Made by a program: the position numbers and the translations under genes. A DNA stretch of 64,000 bases from Albula goreensis (Eukaryota > Chordata > Actinopteri > Albuliformes > Albulidae). The number at the start of each line of letters is the position of its first letter. Positions within the stretch are counted from its first letter, which is position 1. Shown here piece after piece: positions 27,991 to 39,500 of the stretch. The notes below the pieces were generated by a model. That model was not told the origin of the DNA. It worked only from the letters and a program-made list of their open reading frames with translations, and did no database searches. The stretch lies in contig CM040746.1 in NCBI GenBank assembly GCA_022829145.1, forward strand, positions 13,018,184 to 13,082,183. Reading direction: 5' to 3'.

Positions 27991-28300
27991 GTGAGAGCAC
28001 CTCTACAGTCAGACATGATAAGCCGATACAATGCAAACACACACACGCCCATGAAATCACATTTGCACAGAGCTCCTCCAACATGGCGAGAGTAACTCTA
28101 CAGTCAGACATGATAAGCCGATACAATACAAACACACACACACACACACATACAATCACATTTACACAGAGCCCCTCCAATATGGTGACAGTACCTCTAC
28201 AGTTAGACATAATAAGCCAATACAACACACACACACGATCTCAATGAAATGTTCACATTCACAGTTCCTCCACAATGGTGAGATAAAATTGATTAAACAC
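27975..28300 (+). repeat. About 95-bp tandem repeat carrying copies of the exon 2 splice donor
   Basis: Units of about 95 bp begin inside the end of exon 2 and continue into intron 2. The true donor is GTGAGA at 27991. Equivalent positions in the next units are GCGAGA at 28086, GTGACA at 28185 and GTGAGA at 28278, giving spacings of 95, 99 and 93. Each unit has CCTCC(A/AGC)A-like exon-end text before the donor, CTCTACAGT(C/T)AGACAT after it, and a short CA run. The fourth unit is only partial. Confidence 0.85.
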
Positions 28301-29606
28301 TTATATTGAATATTACACAGATACACATGCATACAGATGCATAAACACACACAAACATGAACACTTACATGCACAACCACGTCTACTGCAGAGTTGAGCA
28401 TGATAAAAAGCTCCCTTTCACTCTGTTAAAGCCTTTTGATAATAAAAGCGAAGAGTCCATGAACCTTACATCAAGGTCAGCTCAATCATGCCGTTTCGCT
28501 CCTTTTCGTTCAGAGAGTACACAGACATTGTTAGCACTTCATACTCAAGACTAAGCCTGTATGAAAGAACCTATCAAGCTTTTTCAACCATTCATAGCTG
28601 ACTGGTTTACAGCTTCCCTACTGCTCCCTGACAAGCCATAATACAGAAATACAAGTGTGGGTAGCTTATCTGCTTAAAATGCATTGGAAAAAGGTGGGGG
28701 AAGGTGTCCTATTTTTGCCAAATGATTTTAAATCACAGCCATAGAAGATAGTTGTATTCATTTATTTTTTTGAGGAACATAAACAGACCAAATATTTCAA
28801 GCACAAATATCAATAATCACCACAGCCAATAAATTGAAGATCATAATTTAAAAACAAGAGAAAACGTTTTGGATAGGCATTCATGCCTACCACAGTACCA
28901 TGCTTTCAATTTGCTCCTTTTAAGACTGAGCAGGCTTTAAAAGCATTCATTGATAATTTATTTATATTTGTAAAAGTAAATTACCTATATTTCCTGGCTA
29001 AACGTAAGTATACTAGAGTTATTTGAAGTGTAGACGTGGTGGTATAGCAATGTGACTGTCTCTCATAGTTTGATCTGGCTGCATTAGAACAATGTGAAGG
29101 CAGTTAACCACGGACGAGAGATCAGATTCCCCGGCCAGTGAAGGAAGCATGACTCACGCCTCTGCGTGCATGATTAAAATAGTTCACCGCAACACAAGCA
29201 CGATGTGACTGGTTATTTGTGCCCCCTGCAGGATATCCCTGGAAACCATTATTCACGCATTAATCCCCATACCTGTCAACATGATTCTGAGGGCGGATAG
29301 GGCGCTTATCGCACTACGTGCTCAAACTGTCATGCCTGCTCACCTAGAACGACGAGCTATAAACATCTTTGTGTCTTTGGGAAAACAAAATGCCACACGC
29401 GTTTTGCTTTACACATCTTTATTTATAATTGTAAATGGCACCAGTTTGGATCTTTTCCCTTTTTTTTGGACCCCCTCCCTCCTCCCCAACAAGGAGTGCC
29501 TTCTACCAAAGGCTAATGTGCAGAAGAGCCCCATTAAATCCATCAGTCTGATTTTTAGGGCGTTGAAAATGAAGGGAGCTAATGATGTTTTTAACCGCTC
29601 CGTTAG
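28301..29606 (+). other. Rest of XIRP2 intron 2
   Basis: This noncoding stretch ends at the acceptor ...CGCTCCGTTAG (29606), which has a rather weak pyrimidine tract. I see no gene or clear repeat, and the open frame covering 29281-29658 is not supported apart from the exon inside its end. Confidence 0.6.
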
Positions 29607-29738
29607 GTTGTGGAGGAGGCCGAGGTCTGCTCCTTGCCTGGAGGGCTTGCCGGCGTGAAGAAACAATTTGAGAGCCAGGAAATTGTGTCCTCGCAGAGCA
29701 CCGTCACCCAGTACCACATCCAGCACAGATCAGTGCAG
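29607..29738 (+). CDS. xirp2: XIRP2 exon 3, [15 protein letters not shown] block
   Basis: This 132-nt, phase-0 exon encodes 44 residues and ends at GTAATT. It holds [20 protein letters not shown], very close to the mammalian XIRP2 segment [20 protein letters not shown], and continues with a [13 protein letters not shown] segment matching the human FAQYQYQHQNRSEQ region. No enzymatic domain is expected in this part. It is shared by the long (Xin-repeat) and short (LIM) isoforms. Confidence 0.92.
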
Positions 29739-30747
29739 GTAATTAAGGAAAATTATCGCCGCACACAGAGTGCAAAGGACGCTGGGTAAAGGCTGAGGCT
29801 GTCAGAGGCATGTGCGGGCGTGGGGGGAACAAAATGACAGTCTCGCCCCACTCTTCTGTGTTAGATTTGATCATTCCTCTTGGGCCACACCACTTCATTG
29901 CATTGCTGCATTCTTTATTTTCCCAGCAGGGTTTAAAACATGTCAAATGCAGCCAGCAAGCACAAATGTGTTTGAATATTGAATACTTCCAGGGGTTGAA
30001 GAAACATGTAGTACAAAATGTTTATTCATTGTACCTGGTTCACTGCAGTGTGGGGAGGGTTTGGGTTACTTCCCTCTGATGATAGGAAAGAAATAGTACT
30101 GTGCCGTACAGCATGTCAGCACTGTATTAACATGGCAAAGGAAATGGATACAGTCCTGAGTGAGTCTAACATACTCAGCACCACTGCTCCTGGGTCATTT
30201 TAAGTTGTCTGGTACTGAAGATTTCTGCCAACTTATAAGTATCATAGGTTCAAAAATTCCCCAAAAGTTCTAAGAAACTGGTTAGTTTTTCTCTTCCCCT
30301 ATGCCTGGTAATCATGCAAGGTGAACTATCCAGAATTTAGATCAATGTCATTTTGCATATGAAAGCCTTCTAATTATGGAACTATGGCATGTTATTGTTC
30401 TCCTTGATGCATTCTTTACTGGCTTTTATTTGAACATTAATTAGTCCCTATCCAGCCAGTAGTAATGTCAAACTGTTGGTGAAATGGAGAAATGTCCATC
30501 CCATCTGTATGTGCATCTGTGTGTGTGGATATCTGTGTGCCAACATACTGTGCTAGCATGTGTGTGTATGAGTGTGAATGTCTACATTTGTTTAGTTGGT
30601 TGCATGTGCATGTTAGTATGTGTATGTGTGTTACTTATATGAGAGCATACCTACATGCATTCATGTATGTGCGGGTGCCCATAAGTGTGTGTGAGTGTGT
30701 GCATGTACAGTATGTGTATGGGAGTGACAGTGTCCTCCTTTCCACAG
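29739..30747 (+). other. XIRP2 intron 3 with TG-rich degenerate repeat
   Basis: The intron runs from GTAATT at 29739 to CTCCTTTCCACAG ending at 30747. Its 3' part, about 30500-30720, is a degenerate TGTG/TATG-rich microsatellite on the plus strand. The open frame covering it is a repeat artefact. I see no other gene. Confidence 0.75.
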
Positions 30748-30834
30748 GAAGTGTCATCGGAGGTGACCACAAGGACCACAACCAGAGATCTAATCCCATC
30801 CTCTCAACAAGTGTCCTTCATTAAAGATGAAAAG
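30748..30834 (+). CDS. xirp2: XIRP2 exon 4
   Basis: This 87-nt, phase-0 exon encodes 29 residues (EVSSEVTTRTTTRDLIPSSQ, then QVSFIKDEK). It follows a good acceptor and ends at GTACCA. It sits where human XIRP2 has a Ser/Thr/Gln-rich linker (EAIHSSQVGTSRSSQEM). Similarity is by position and composition more than sequence. Phases agree with both neighbours. Confidence 0.82.
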
Positions 30835-31672
30835 GTACCACACTGAAATGGAAGAGGAAGCAGTCCCTTCAACCTTTGACATCTCACATTGTTATACTAG
30901 CCACCCAGACCTGGTTCTCTGTTTAAACACTAGTAATGGTTGTTATTCATCCAGAGAGGTGCTAGTTTTGTTGGTCACATATGCTGCCTGATCTTCTTTT
31001 TTCTGCTTGTTTGGTATTCATGGTGGAATATGTACAAAAATATCATCTCTTGTGTGCGAAGTCTGTAATATAAGCCATATTAGTTCAAATGAATGCACTT
31101 TTGACAGTATGCCTTAATATTATTTTATTAGTTAGCTTTAAGGGGCTGATTTTATTGGCTATAGTATTGGGTGAAGTAACCAATAATAATCAATCAAGTT
31201 CAAACCAAGGGTACCTTTTCTTAACTTATTCTTAATGTTTCTTTATGGCTTTATTTCCATTGGCATCACATTTCATTCCACTGAGATAAAGTAATAGAGA
31301 GAGATCAGCCCATAAGATGTGCACTTGGAATTCAGATTGAGGCTGATAAAAGTTATTTTGAATTCAGTTTTAATGAAAAACAGATAAAGGCTGTCATCCC
31401 TACATATATATATATATTTGAATAAACACACCTGTTATTGTCTGATCTTCCATGGACAAAAACAGGACTGCTCCCTCACTTCAAAATAATGCTGCTATCC
31501 TTTATATATTATTAAACTGTCTCTTTTAACCGTAATACAGCCGTTAGGCATTTGCTTCAATAATACTGTCACAGTTTTTCCAATGCGATGCTCCATTCTT
31601 TTATGCTATCAGCGTAAGAAATCAGATGGACAATAATTGCGGGAATCAAGCTGTGCCTTAATCTCATTATAG
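30835..31672 (+). other. XIRP2 intron 4
   Basis: Noncoding, ending at the acceptor CTCATTATAG. About 31570-31672, just before the next exon, is compositionally complex and could be a conserved intronic element. A TA microsatellite (about 31405-31418) is present. Confidence 0.6.
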
Positions 31673-31742
31673 GTTTCCCATGATCAAAGCATTCACCAGA
31701 GCTCCGTGGCCGCGGATTATGGAAACCATTATGAGGAAACTG
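31673..31742 (+). CDS. xirp2: XIRP2 exon 5, 70-nt VSH...EET exon
   Basis: This short exon is recovered from homology and phase. It starts in phase 0 after CATTATAG and encodes 23 residues, beginning VSHDQSIHQSS and ending GNHYEET, plus one base before GTAGAG. Human XIRP2 has VSHLEKHTEEV, later FHQYVQETVID, in the same place. The single leftover G joins TG of the next exon to make GTG (Val), giving EET-VKVIGGEDLPKIST against human [18 protein letters not shown]. Without it, the next exon's best acceptor would put an immediate TGA in frame. The acceptor's pyrimidine tract is modest. It was found by hand and could be skipped in some transcripts. Confidence 0.8.
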
Positions 31743-32225
31743 GTAGAGTATTATTCCATTGTTACGATAAATCAACCACAGGTCCGCTTCCATATTATCT
31801 ATAAAAATGGTGACCTGCATTCCTTTTGGTGAATGGGTTCCTTAAAAAACTGTTCTGTACATTGCTTCTTCTCTCAGTTTAGTAAGGATGAGATTTCAAA
31901 ATGGTCTAAGTCATGCTTGATTTTTTTCTGTCAGAAGTAGATTAATATTAATATTTTTATTCTGCATGAGAAACATGTCTGGCCTATTCTTATCTGTAAG
32001 AATTGCTCATGGCTGGTCTTGTGGTTTACCACATTAAATTACACATGTATTTCCTGGTACAGCTTCAAAGCTAAAGTCACGAAACTTGACATGCTTACTA
32101 TATGCTTGGTACCAGGTTTAGATCTTTCTTGCATTTGCAATTCAGACAAAATACCTTATGCCTATTATCTGTTCATCATGACATGTGGTGTAACTAATGA
32201 TATCATGTATCCATTTTCACTGTAG
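31743..32225 (+). other. XIRP2 intron 5 (483 bp)
   Basis: Phase-1 intron from GTAGAG to CCATTTTCACTGTAG ending at 32225. No feature is recognised inside. Confidence 0.75.
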
Positions 32226-32329
32226 TGAAGGTCATTGGAGGAGAGGATTTGCCAAAGATTTCCACTCAGGCTTTGAAGCAGCAGTTTGAAAAAGCCATTG
32301 AAGAGGCAACCCCCAGCAAGCAAATTAAG
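32226..32329 (+). CDS. xirp2: XIRP2 exon 6, ALKQQFEKAIEE block
   Basis: This 104-nt exon starts with two bases completing a Val codon and encodes KVIGGEDLPKISTQALKQQF, then EKAIEEATPSKQIK, ending in phase 0 at GTAATT. It matches human [21 protein letters not shown] and the following TPAKQIK. Human has about ten extra residues between these blocks that are absent here. A second AG at 32229-32230 could shift the start to 32231 if exon 5 were skipped. This is the last exon shared by all isoforms: its phase-0 end can join the giant exon (33514) or the LIM exon (44008). Confidence 0.9.
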
Positions 32330-33513
32330 GTAATTGGGATGACTGAACTCCGGCAAATCAGTCCAATGGAGAGACTCGAGAGCTTCTTGTAAATGAACAG
32401 GCCTACTTTGCTCCTACTATTCAGTCTTAGTGTGAGGTGCTCCGCCATACTGTGTAGCATTTAAGATGCCAGATAAGCCAAAATCACTGAGCCACAAATA
32501 AATTTGAAGTTATTTCATTTTCATTATTGGGGATAAGTGAAGTAATTTGCAATAATGTGTCCTTATGAATCTGAAGTCTGCTTGAGATAGTATACCACAT
32601 ATCAGAAAGAAGTGAAAAACAAGCCAGACATCCACGGTGCCAAGTATGAATATTAGTAGGTAATAGTATAATAGTGTTTGTATTACGTGATGACTCGCTG
32701 TATTCAGTCTTTAATTTTGGTGCCTGTCCTTTGCATTTTTATGTATTTTATCGTTGATCATGGTACTCAGTTAATGAAAACAACACAGTGATTAGCAAAA
32801 AACATCTTTATATGACAAAATGTTGCTAAAATGAATTAACATCAAGAAGATTAATGAAAAACCAGTTTAAAATTTTTAATTAAAGATAACAGTAAAACAT
32901 TCCTTGGATACCTATAGTTTACAGACACCTGTTTAAAACAGATCTTATTTACATGTTCTGCCATAACTACTTACAGTAGTTCTCTTAGTAAATAAGTTTG
33001 CATTTCATGACATAACAATTAAAGAGGACTGCTGAAAATGTCTACATTATGAAATTATTTATTACATGGTTAACTAATAATTCATTAAGGAAGATGGTTA
33101 AGCAAAAAATACAATTGTAATGTATTATGCATATATAGTATGACACAAATATATTAATTATTATCTTTCTATATTTATTTGTATTGCCTTCAGTCTCTCC
33201 TGTTTCTCTGCTGCACAACAGTACCAATGTATTTTCTCTTATTATTTTCCCAAACTGTCCTTTCAATTAACCCTCTCATATGGCCAGAAGGAACATAGAT
33301 AAATAATTTATAATTATTTATTTTGGAGTTACTTGTTAGTGTTAAGAGATTTGTATTTAAGGATGTAACATTAAGCATGTAAAACCTCTAGCCTATCCTC
33401 CTAGCCTAGTCTATTCGTCTGGCAGAAAATCACCTTTGAAATAAGCATTAGGATGAACATTAGGATGAGCGCGTCCTGACTGAAAACCATCCATATTTTT
33501 TCCTCCAAAAAAG
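32330..33513 (+). other. XIRP2 intron 6 (1.2 kb)
   Basis: The intron runs from GTAATT to TTTTTTCCTCCAAAAAAG ending at 33513. The purine-rich bases just before the AG make this a weak acceptor, which fits an exon that is alternatively skipped. AT-rich, with no gene or repeat recognised. Confidence 0.7.
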
Positions 33514-36500
33514 ATTGACATTGATTACAACCAGTTTCAATGGGCTCCTGTTACGAATGTTTCATCTAAAGTCTCAACCCAGAAGACCAAAGAGGTATCG
33601 TCTGTGACTAAGACAGTTGAGGAGGTGGCCTCCAGCTCTGCCAGTGCTTCTGCCACTATGTATGAAAGCATGGAAAGCCTCCCGCCCCCACCCCCTGAGC
33701 TACTTCAGGCACCATCTGAACATTCAGAGGGTTTCTCCCCCGAGCCTCCTGAACCAGCCCCTACCTCAAAACAGTCTATCAAAAAGGAGCAGTACTCCAA
33801 GCAGCGGAACCTCTATGAGCTGAAGCGTCTGTACAAGCATATCCATCCAGACCTCCGGAAGAACCTGGAGCAAGACTTCTTCAGTGATGTTACGGAGATT
33901 GAAAGGAACCATCTGGATGGGCAAGAGGAGGTGACAGGGGATGTCCAGCAGGCTAGATCTGTCTTCGAAAACACAGGAAGCAGTCCGAGCAAATGCATGA
34001 GCCCTGAGCGTGAGTATCTTGAGTGGGATGAGATCCTAAAAGGGGAGGTGCAGTCCATGCGCTGGATGTTTGAAAACAAACCCCTGGACTCCATTAAGGA
34101 TGAATCTCCAGATGAAGACAATGTAAACAACATTGCTCAACAGGAAATAATTGCTGGCAGTGATGTTAAGTACACCACGTGGATGTTCGAAACACAGCCT
34201 ATGGATGCCTTAGGCACTGAAACACCAGATTCGGTTGAACAGAAGGGCAAAGGTCCTGAGCTGGCAAGAGGAGATGTGCGTACCGCAACTTGGCTGTTCG
34301 AAACACAGCCATTAGATGCTCTCAACAAGATCTACCAGGAGGAAGGTCAGACAACTGAAGTAGTCATTACAAATGATATAACTAAAGGGGATGTAAAAAC
34401 CGCCAGGTATCTGTTTGAAACTCAGCACTTGGATTCTCTTGGCCGCTCTGAGAACATTGATGAGAGCAACTTCCTGCAGCTGAAGTCAGAGCTTGAGGAA
34501 ATCAAAGGAGAAGTGAAGACGACCACACAGATGTTTGAGACACAGCCCATGTGTGTCATCAGAGGAGACTCAGGTGAGATGCTGGAGATCACAACTGTCC
34601 GTAGAGAGGAAACTGAGAAAGGGGATGTGAGGACCTCACGCTGGCTCTTTGAAACCCAGCCTCTTGACACGATCAATAGGGATACCACTCAAGTGAAGGT
34701 GGTTTGTGGAGTGTCCATGGAAGGAAACTGCCAGGATAATGTAAAAAAGGGTAGATGGCTGTTTGAAACAAAGACTTTAGACTCCATCAAAGATGAAGAA
34801 TGGGAAGGTTCTCTATTGCAAAAGGAGGAGATTATCGGAGCTGATGTTCGCAAGCAGTGCTGGATGTTTGAGACTCAACCAATGGACACTTTGAAAGATG
34901 ATTCTAATGCCAGACCTGTGTCTGCCGAAGAAATTGTAGGGGGTGATGTAAGAGCAGCAAGACATTTGTTTGAAACTGTTCCAATGGAGGCTTTGAAGGA
35001 ACTTCCAGAAGTGGGTAAACTGAAAAAAGTAATTGCATCTGAAGAGGAAAAAGGTGATGTGAGACATCAGAAGTGGGTGTTTGAAAGTCGACCACTCGAG
35101 CAGATCAGAGAAGAAAAGAAGGAATTGATGCGAACAGTTCAGTTAGAGGAACTTGATAAAGGGGATGTATCAAACTGCAAGGAAATTTTTGAAACTATGG
35201 ATTTAAGCAGGTGTGGTGAAACTCAGAAAATTCAAGTTGAGGGTGTGACATCTGGCTCCGTGAAATCAAACAAAGTTCTGTTTGAATCCACACCCTTGTA
35301 TGCCATGCAGGACAGCTCTGGTCAGTACCATGAGGTGAAAACAGTGAGGAGGGAGGAAATTGTTAAGGGGGATGTCAGAAGCTGCAAATGGATGTTTGAA
35401 ACACGTCCCATTGATCAGTTCGATGAAAGTATCACAAACTTCCAGTTAATTAAAGGAATATCTAAACAGGAAGTGGAGGCAGGTGATGTTAAAACAGCCA
35501 AGTGGCTGTTCGAAACACAGCCTCTGGACTCCATTAAATATTTCAGCAATGTTGAGGATGTGGAGAGCGAGACGACTGAGAAAAAAGTTGAAATTGTGAA
35601 AGGTGATGTCAAAACATGCCAATGGCTGTTTGAGACTCAGCAAATGGATACACTATATGAGAAGGAAAAGATTGAGAATGAAACTGAGGAAGTTGTGAAA
35701 GGTGATGTTAAAACCTGCACCTGGCTTTTTGAGACACAGAATCTGGATTCAATTCGAGATGAGTCAGAAACTGTCATTAAAACACGCACGGTGCAACAGG
35801 AAGATGTTCAGAGCAAAGATGTGCGTATGGCTCGTTTCCTTTTTGAGACCGAAAATCTGGAGAACATTACGGGTGAGGATGATATTTCTTTTAAGAAGGT
35901 CACTCAGATAGATGTTCAATCTGGAGACGTATCCAAAATGAAGTACATATTTGAGAACCAGTCCACAGACATTATGACCTCAACCTCTGAGGAGACCATG
36001 CAAAAGCTGAAGACAATGCAGGCAGAAGACATCCAGAGGGGAAATGTTGTTAACTGCAAATGGATGTTTGAAAATCAACCTATAGATGCCATTTGTGAGA
36101 ATTCTGAAGAAAACAAGAACATCCGAACTGTGTTAGATGTACAAGGGGGCAACGTGGACAAAGGACGTTTCATTTTTGAAACTACCTCTTTGGATAAGAT
36201 TAAGGATGAATATTCAGAGGAGACTCAACTTCAGAAAATCATGCGAGAAGAAGTTGAAAAGGGAGATGTGAAAAATTACACCATGATGTTTGAAACAAAG
36301 CCACTGTATGCCATCAGGGACAAAGAAGGTCATTACCATGAGGTCACCACTGTCACCAAGGAGGAAATAATGCGGGGAGATGTTGTGGGTGCCAGGTGGC
36401 TTTTTGAGACGAAACCTCTTGATTCATTAAAGGAAACTGATGAGGTCTACCTTATTAAGGCTGTCACGGAAGAAGACATTCAGAAAGGAGATGTGAGCTC

Positions 36501-39500
36501 AGCACGGTGGAAGTTTGAAACACAACCTTTGGATGAAATTGCAGAAGACGAAAAGGTTTCGATCAGAACTGTCAGCGATATTCAAGGTGGAGATGTCAAG
36601 ACAAATAAACAACGCTTTGAGTCTGAAGAGATGTCACAAAGACTTGTCAGAACAGTTAGTGTGAGTGAAATCCACAAAGGTGATGTGAAATCAGCTACAT
36701 GGATGTTTGAAACACATACAATCGATAAGATCCACGGTGAAAACTCAGAATATGATGAAATGGAGACAGTGCAAAAGGAGGAGGTGCTCAGGGGAGATGT
36801 TAAACAGTCAGTCTGGTTATTTGAAAAACAGCCTTTTCATACCATTAATAAGACTGAGGAAACAGATGTCGTCGTCACCCGTGAGGAAATCCCAAATGCA
36901 GACGTCAAGACGACAAAATGGCTTTTTGAATCAACCCCATTCCATGATTTTAATGAAAAGACGATAGAAAAGACAGAGATCATTGGAAAAAGTATCAGAG
37001 AGACTCTAGATGAGCTTTACAGTAATAAAATGGTTGAATCGAAAGGAGTGCTCATTGAAGCAGATGAAATTGGGGATGTCAGAATGGCGAAATTCAAGCT
37101 CATGAATCAAGAAGCACCTGAGATCCAGAGAGAGGAAATACTTAAAGGGGACCTGAAAAACATAATGATGAACCTGCTTAACAAACAAGAGACTACAGAG
37201 AAGCATGTTATTATTGATGAGGAGGAGAAGGGCAACGTCAACACAACAGTGAAACAGCTGTTCAGTCAAGAGGTTCAAAACAGTGCAGAGAAAGAGGAAA
37301 TCATCAGAGGTGACATTCAAGAGGCTATAAACAACTTGTGTAAGGAGGAAGGGTCTGTCAAACGTGGCATTCTCCTTCAGGAGGATGAAAAAGGAGATGT
37401 ACGGATGACTATTTACTCTCTTCTCAATCGAAAAGATGAAACTGCTGTTGACAAGGAGGATGTCATCAAAGGAAATGTAAAAAATACCCTCCACACACTT
37501 ATGAATAGTCAAGATGGAGCAAAGCTTATGAAAATTAAAGTGAGTGACACAGAAAAGGGAAATGTAAACTTCTATTCTACATGCATTGAGTCTGGGGCTC
37601 TGGACTGCCTGAAAAATCTGCAGGTTGAACCAGATGAGATTGTCACAGAGGAGGAAGAAAAGGAGAAGATTATTGGTGGTGACATTAAAGCGACAAAGCT
37701 CATCCTGAGGAACAACAAACTACAGATTGAACGCACTGTGGCTGAGGATGACATTGTTCCTGGTGATGTAAACAACACAGTCAAGGTCTTCATGACAGAA
37801 CCTGTGGTGTCACTGGAAAATGTTCAAAAAGAAGATATTGTGAGGGGGAATTTAAGAGCTACCCTGGACTCTCTAACACAGGCTGTCAATCAATCAATGG
37901 TGGTTGAGAAAGAGGAGGTGGTTAAAGGTGACATATCCACCACACTAAGGTCTCTTGAAGAAGCCCAGAATCAGCCCAAGGAAGTTGAGAAGCCAGAGAT
38001 CGTCCCAGGCGACATCAAAGGAGCACTAGAGTCCCTGGAGAAATCAGCCACCACAAAAGTTGAAATTGTCATCGAAGATTTAGTGCCAGGTGACATCAAA
38101 GGTACCTTGAAATCACTGGAGGAGGCCAAGAGGCTTGCCAGATCATTTGAAAAAGAGGAAATTGTCAAAGGGGATATTCAGACTGCAATGCAGAGTCTGA
38201 AAGAAGCATCCAATGAAAAGAAGGTCTATCAGCAGCAAGTGAGTGTACAAGGGGATGTGAAAGGCACAATACAGCTGCTCCTAGAGCCACCATCTCCATC
38301 CATGCAACGCAGGCCTAGTACTGAGGGAGATGTGAAAATGTCTATACAATCTTTGTACAACGATCAAGAGAAAACCCAAATAGAGAAAGAAGAGGTGATA
38401 AAAGGTGACGTGCAAGGCACTATAAAATCCTTGCTCCAGGCAAAAGAGCAACGTAGTGCTAAAACCACCGTTAATGATTTCAGGAAAGCCAAAGCGTCAG
38501 TGAAAGCCCCATTACATTCTCAGCAAGAGATCCATGAATGCTCAGTTGAGACTAATGCTGAGAGTGAAGTGGTGAAGCCCGTCCCTGCAGTTAAAAATCT
38601 GTCTGAAAGCACTGAATCACAGAGAACCATACAAAAGCACACAGCCACTAAATCGGTGAAAAGCAAGTCTTTAGCCCAGGAGGGGCATTCTCTCACAACA
38701 CAAACCACAGCGATCAATATGGCCCTTTCTCCACCACAGACAAATGTTAAAGAACGACCAGCAAAACAGAAGGTGCCCTCCCCTGCACCTGTGGTCATAA
38801 AAAAGAATAATGAGAGCAATCTGGTAACTGAAAACACAGCCTCCTCAGAGGAAAATGTGACCAGCAGCCTATCACAATCTAGTACTAATGCCCAGCATAC
38901 AAAGCAGACACAAATTGTCAATCAGGAGCAGACAACAGTGATTGAACAGAAAACAATCACCAAAAAGCATGATGTTAAAACACTGAAGACACAGTTCCGT
39001 AATTTGAATGTAAGTCAAAAGGGTCTTATTAAGACGAGCAAAAAGACGACAAAACCAGAGATACACTTTCCGCCACCTCCTACATCTCCACCACCATCAT
39101 CTGAGTCTGAATTTCCTCTCCCACCCCCTCCTCCATCAGAAGCTGAATCTGATAGGCAAACATTTCCAACTCCCCCACCACCTGACATGAGGCAGGACAG
39201 TGACCTTCCCCCACCTCCTCCACCCCCTGTTGAAGCCCTGTCACCTGAGCCGGATCATTTCCCTCCTCCCCCACCTCCACCCCCGCCCTCATTGGCAGGA
39301 CAGGACTGTCTACCACCTCCTCCTTCACAGCAAGAGCTTGACTCCATGCCTTCCCACACCCCTCCTCCTCCATTACCAGCAGCGGCTAAAAAAATGACTG
39401 TCAAAACAGTGAAGGCTCCAGCTTTATATAAAGTCCCAAAGCTTGGACCATCCCGGCCAATCAAACAGGAAAAAGAAATGGCACAGAAAAAGCAAATTTC

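Noticed and set aside
32231-32329. Exon 6 starting at the second AG as the main form
   Set aside because: It works only if exon 5 is skipped. The first AG has the better pyrimidine context and fits exon 5 and human XIRP2. Kept only as an alternative.
33604-33606. GTG as the start of the giant open frame
   Set aside because: The exon extends in frame to the acceptor at 33513, and upstream exons supply the N-terminus; GTG is an internal Val codon.
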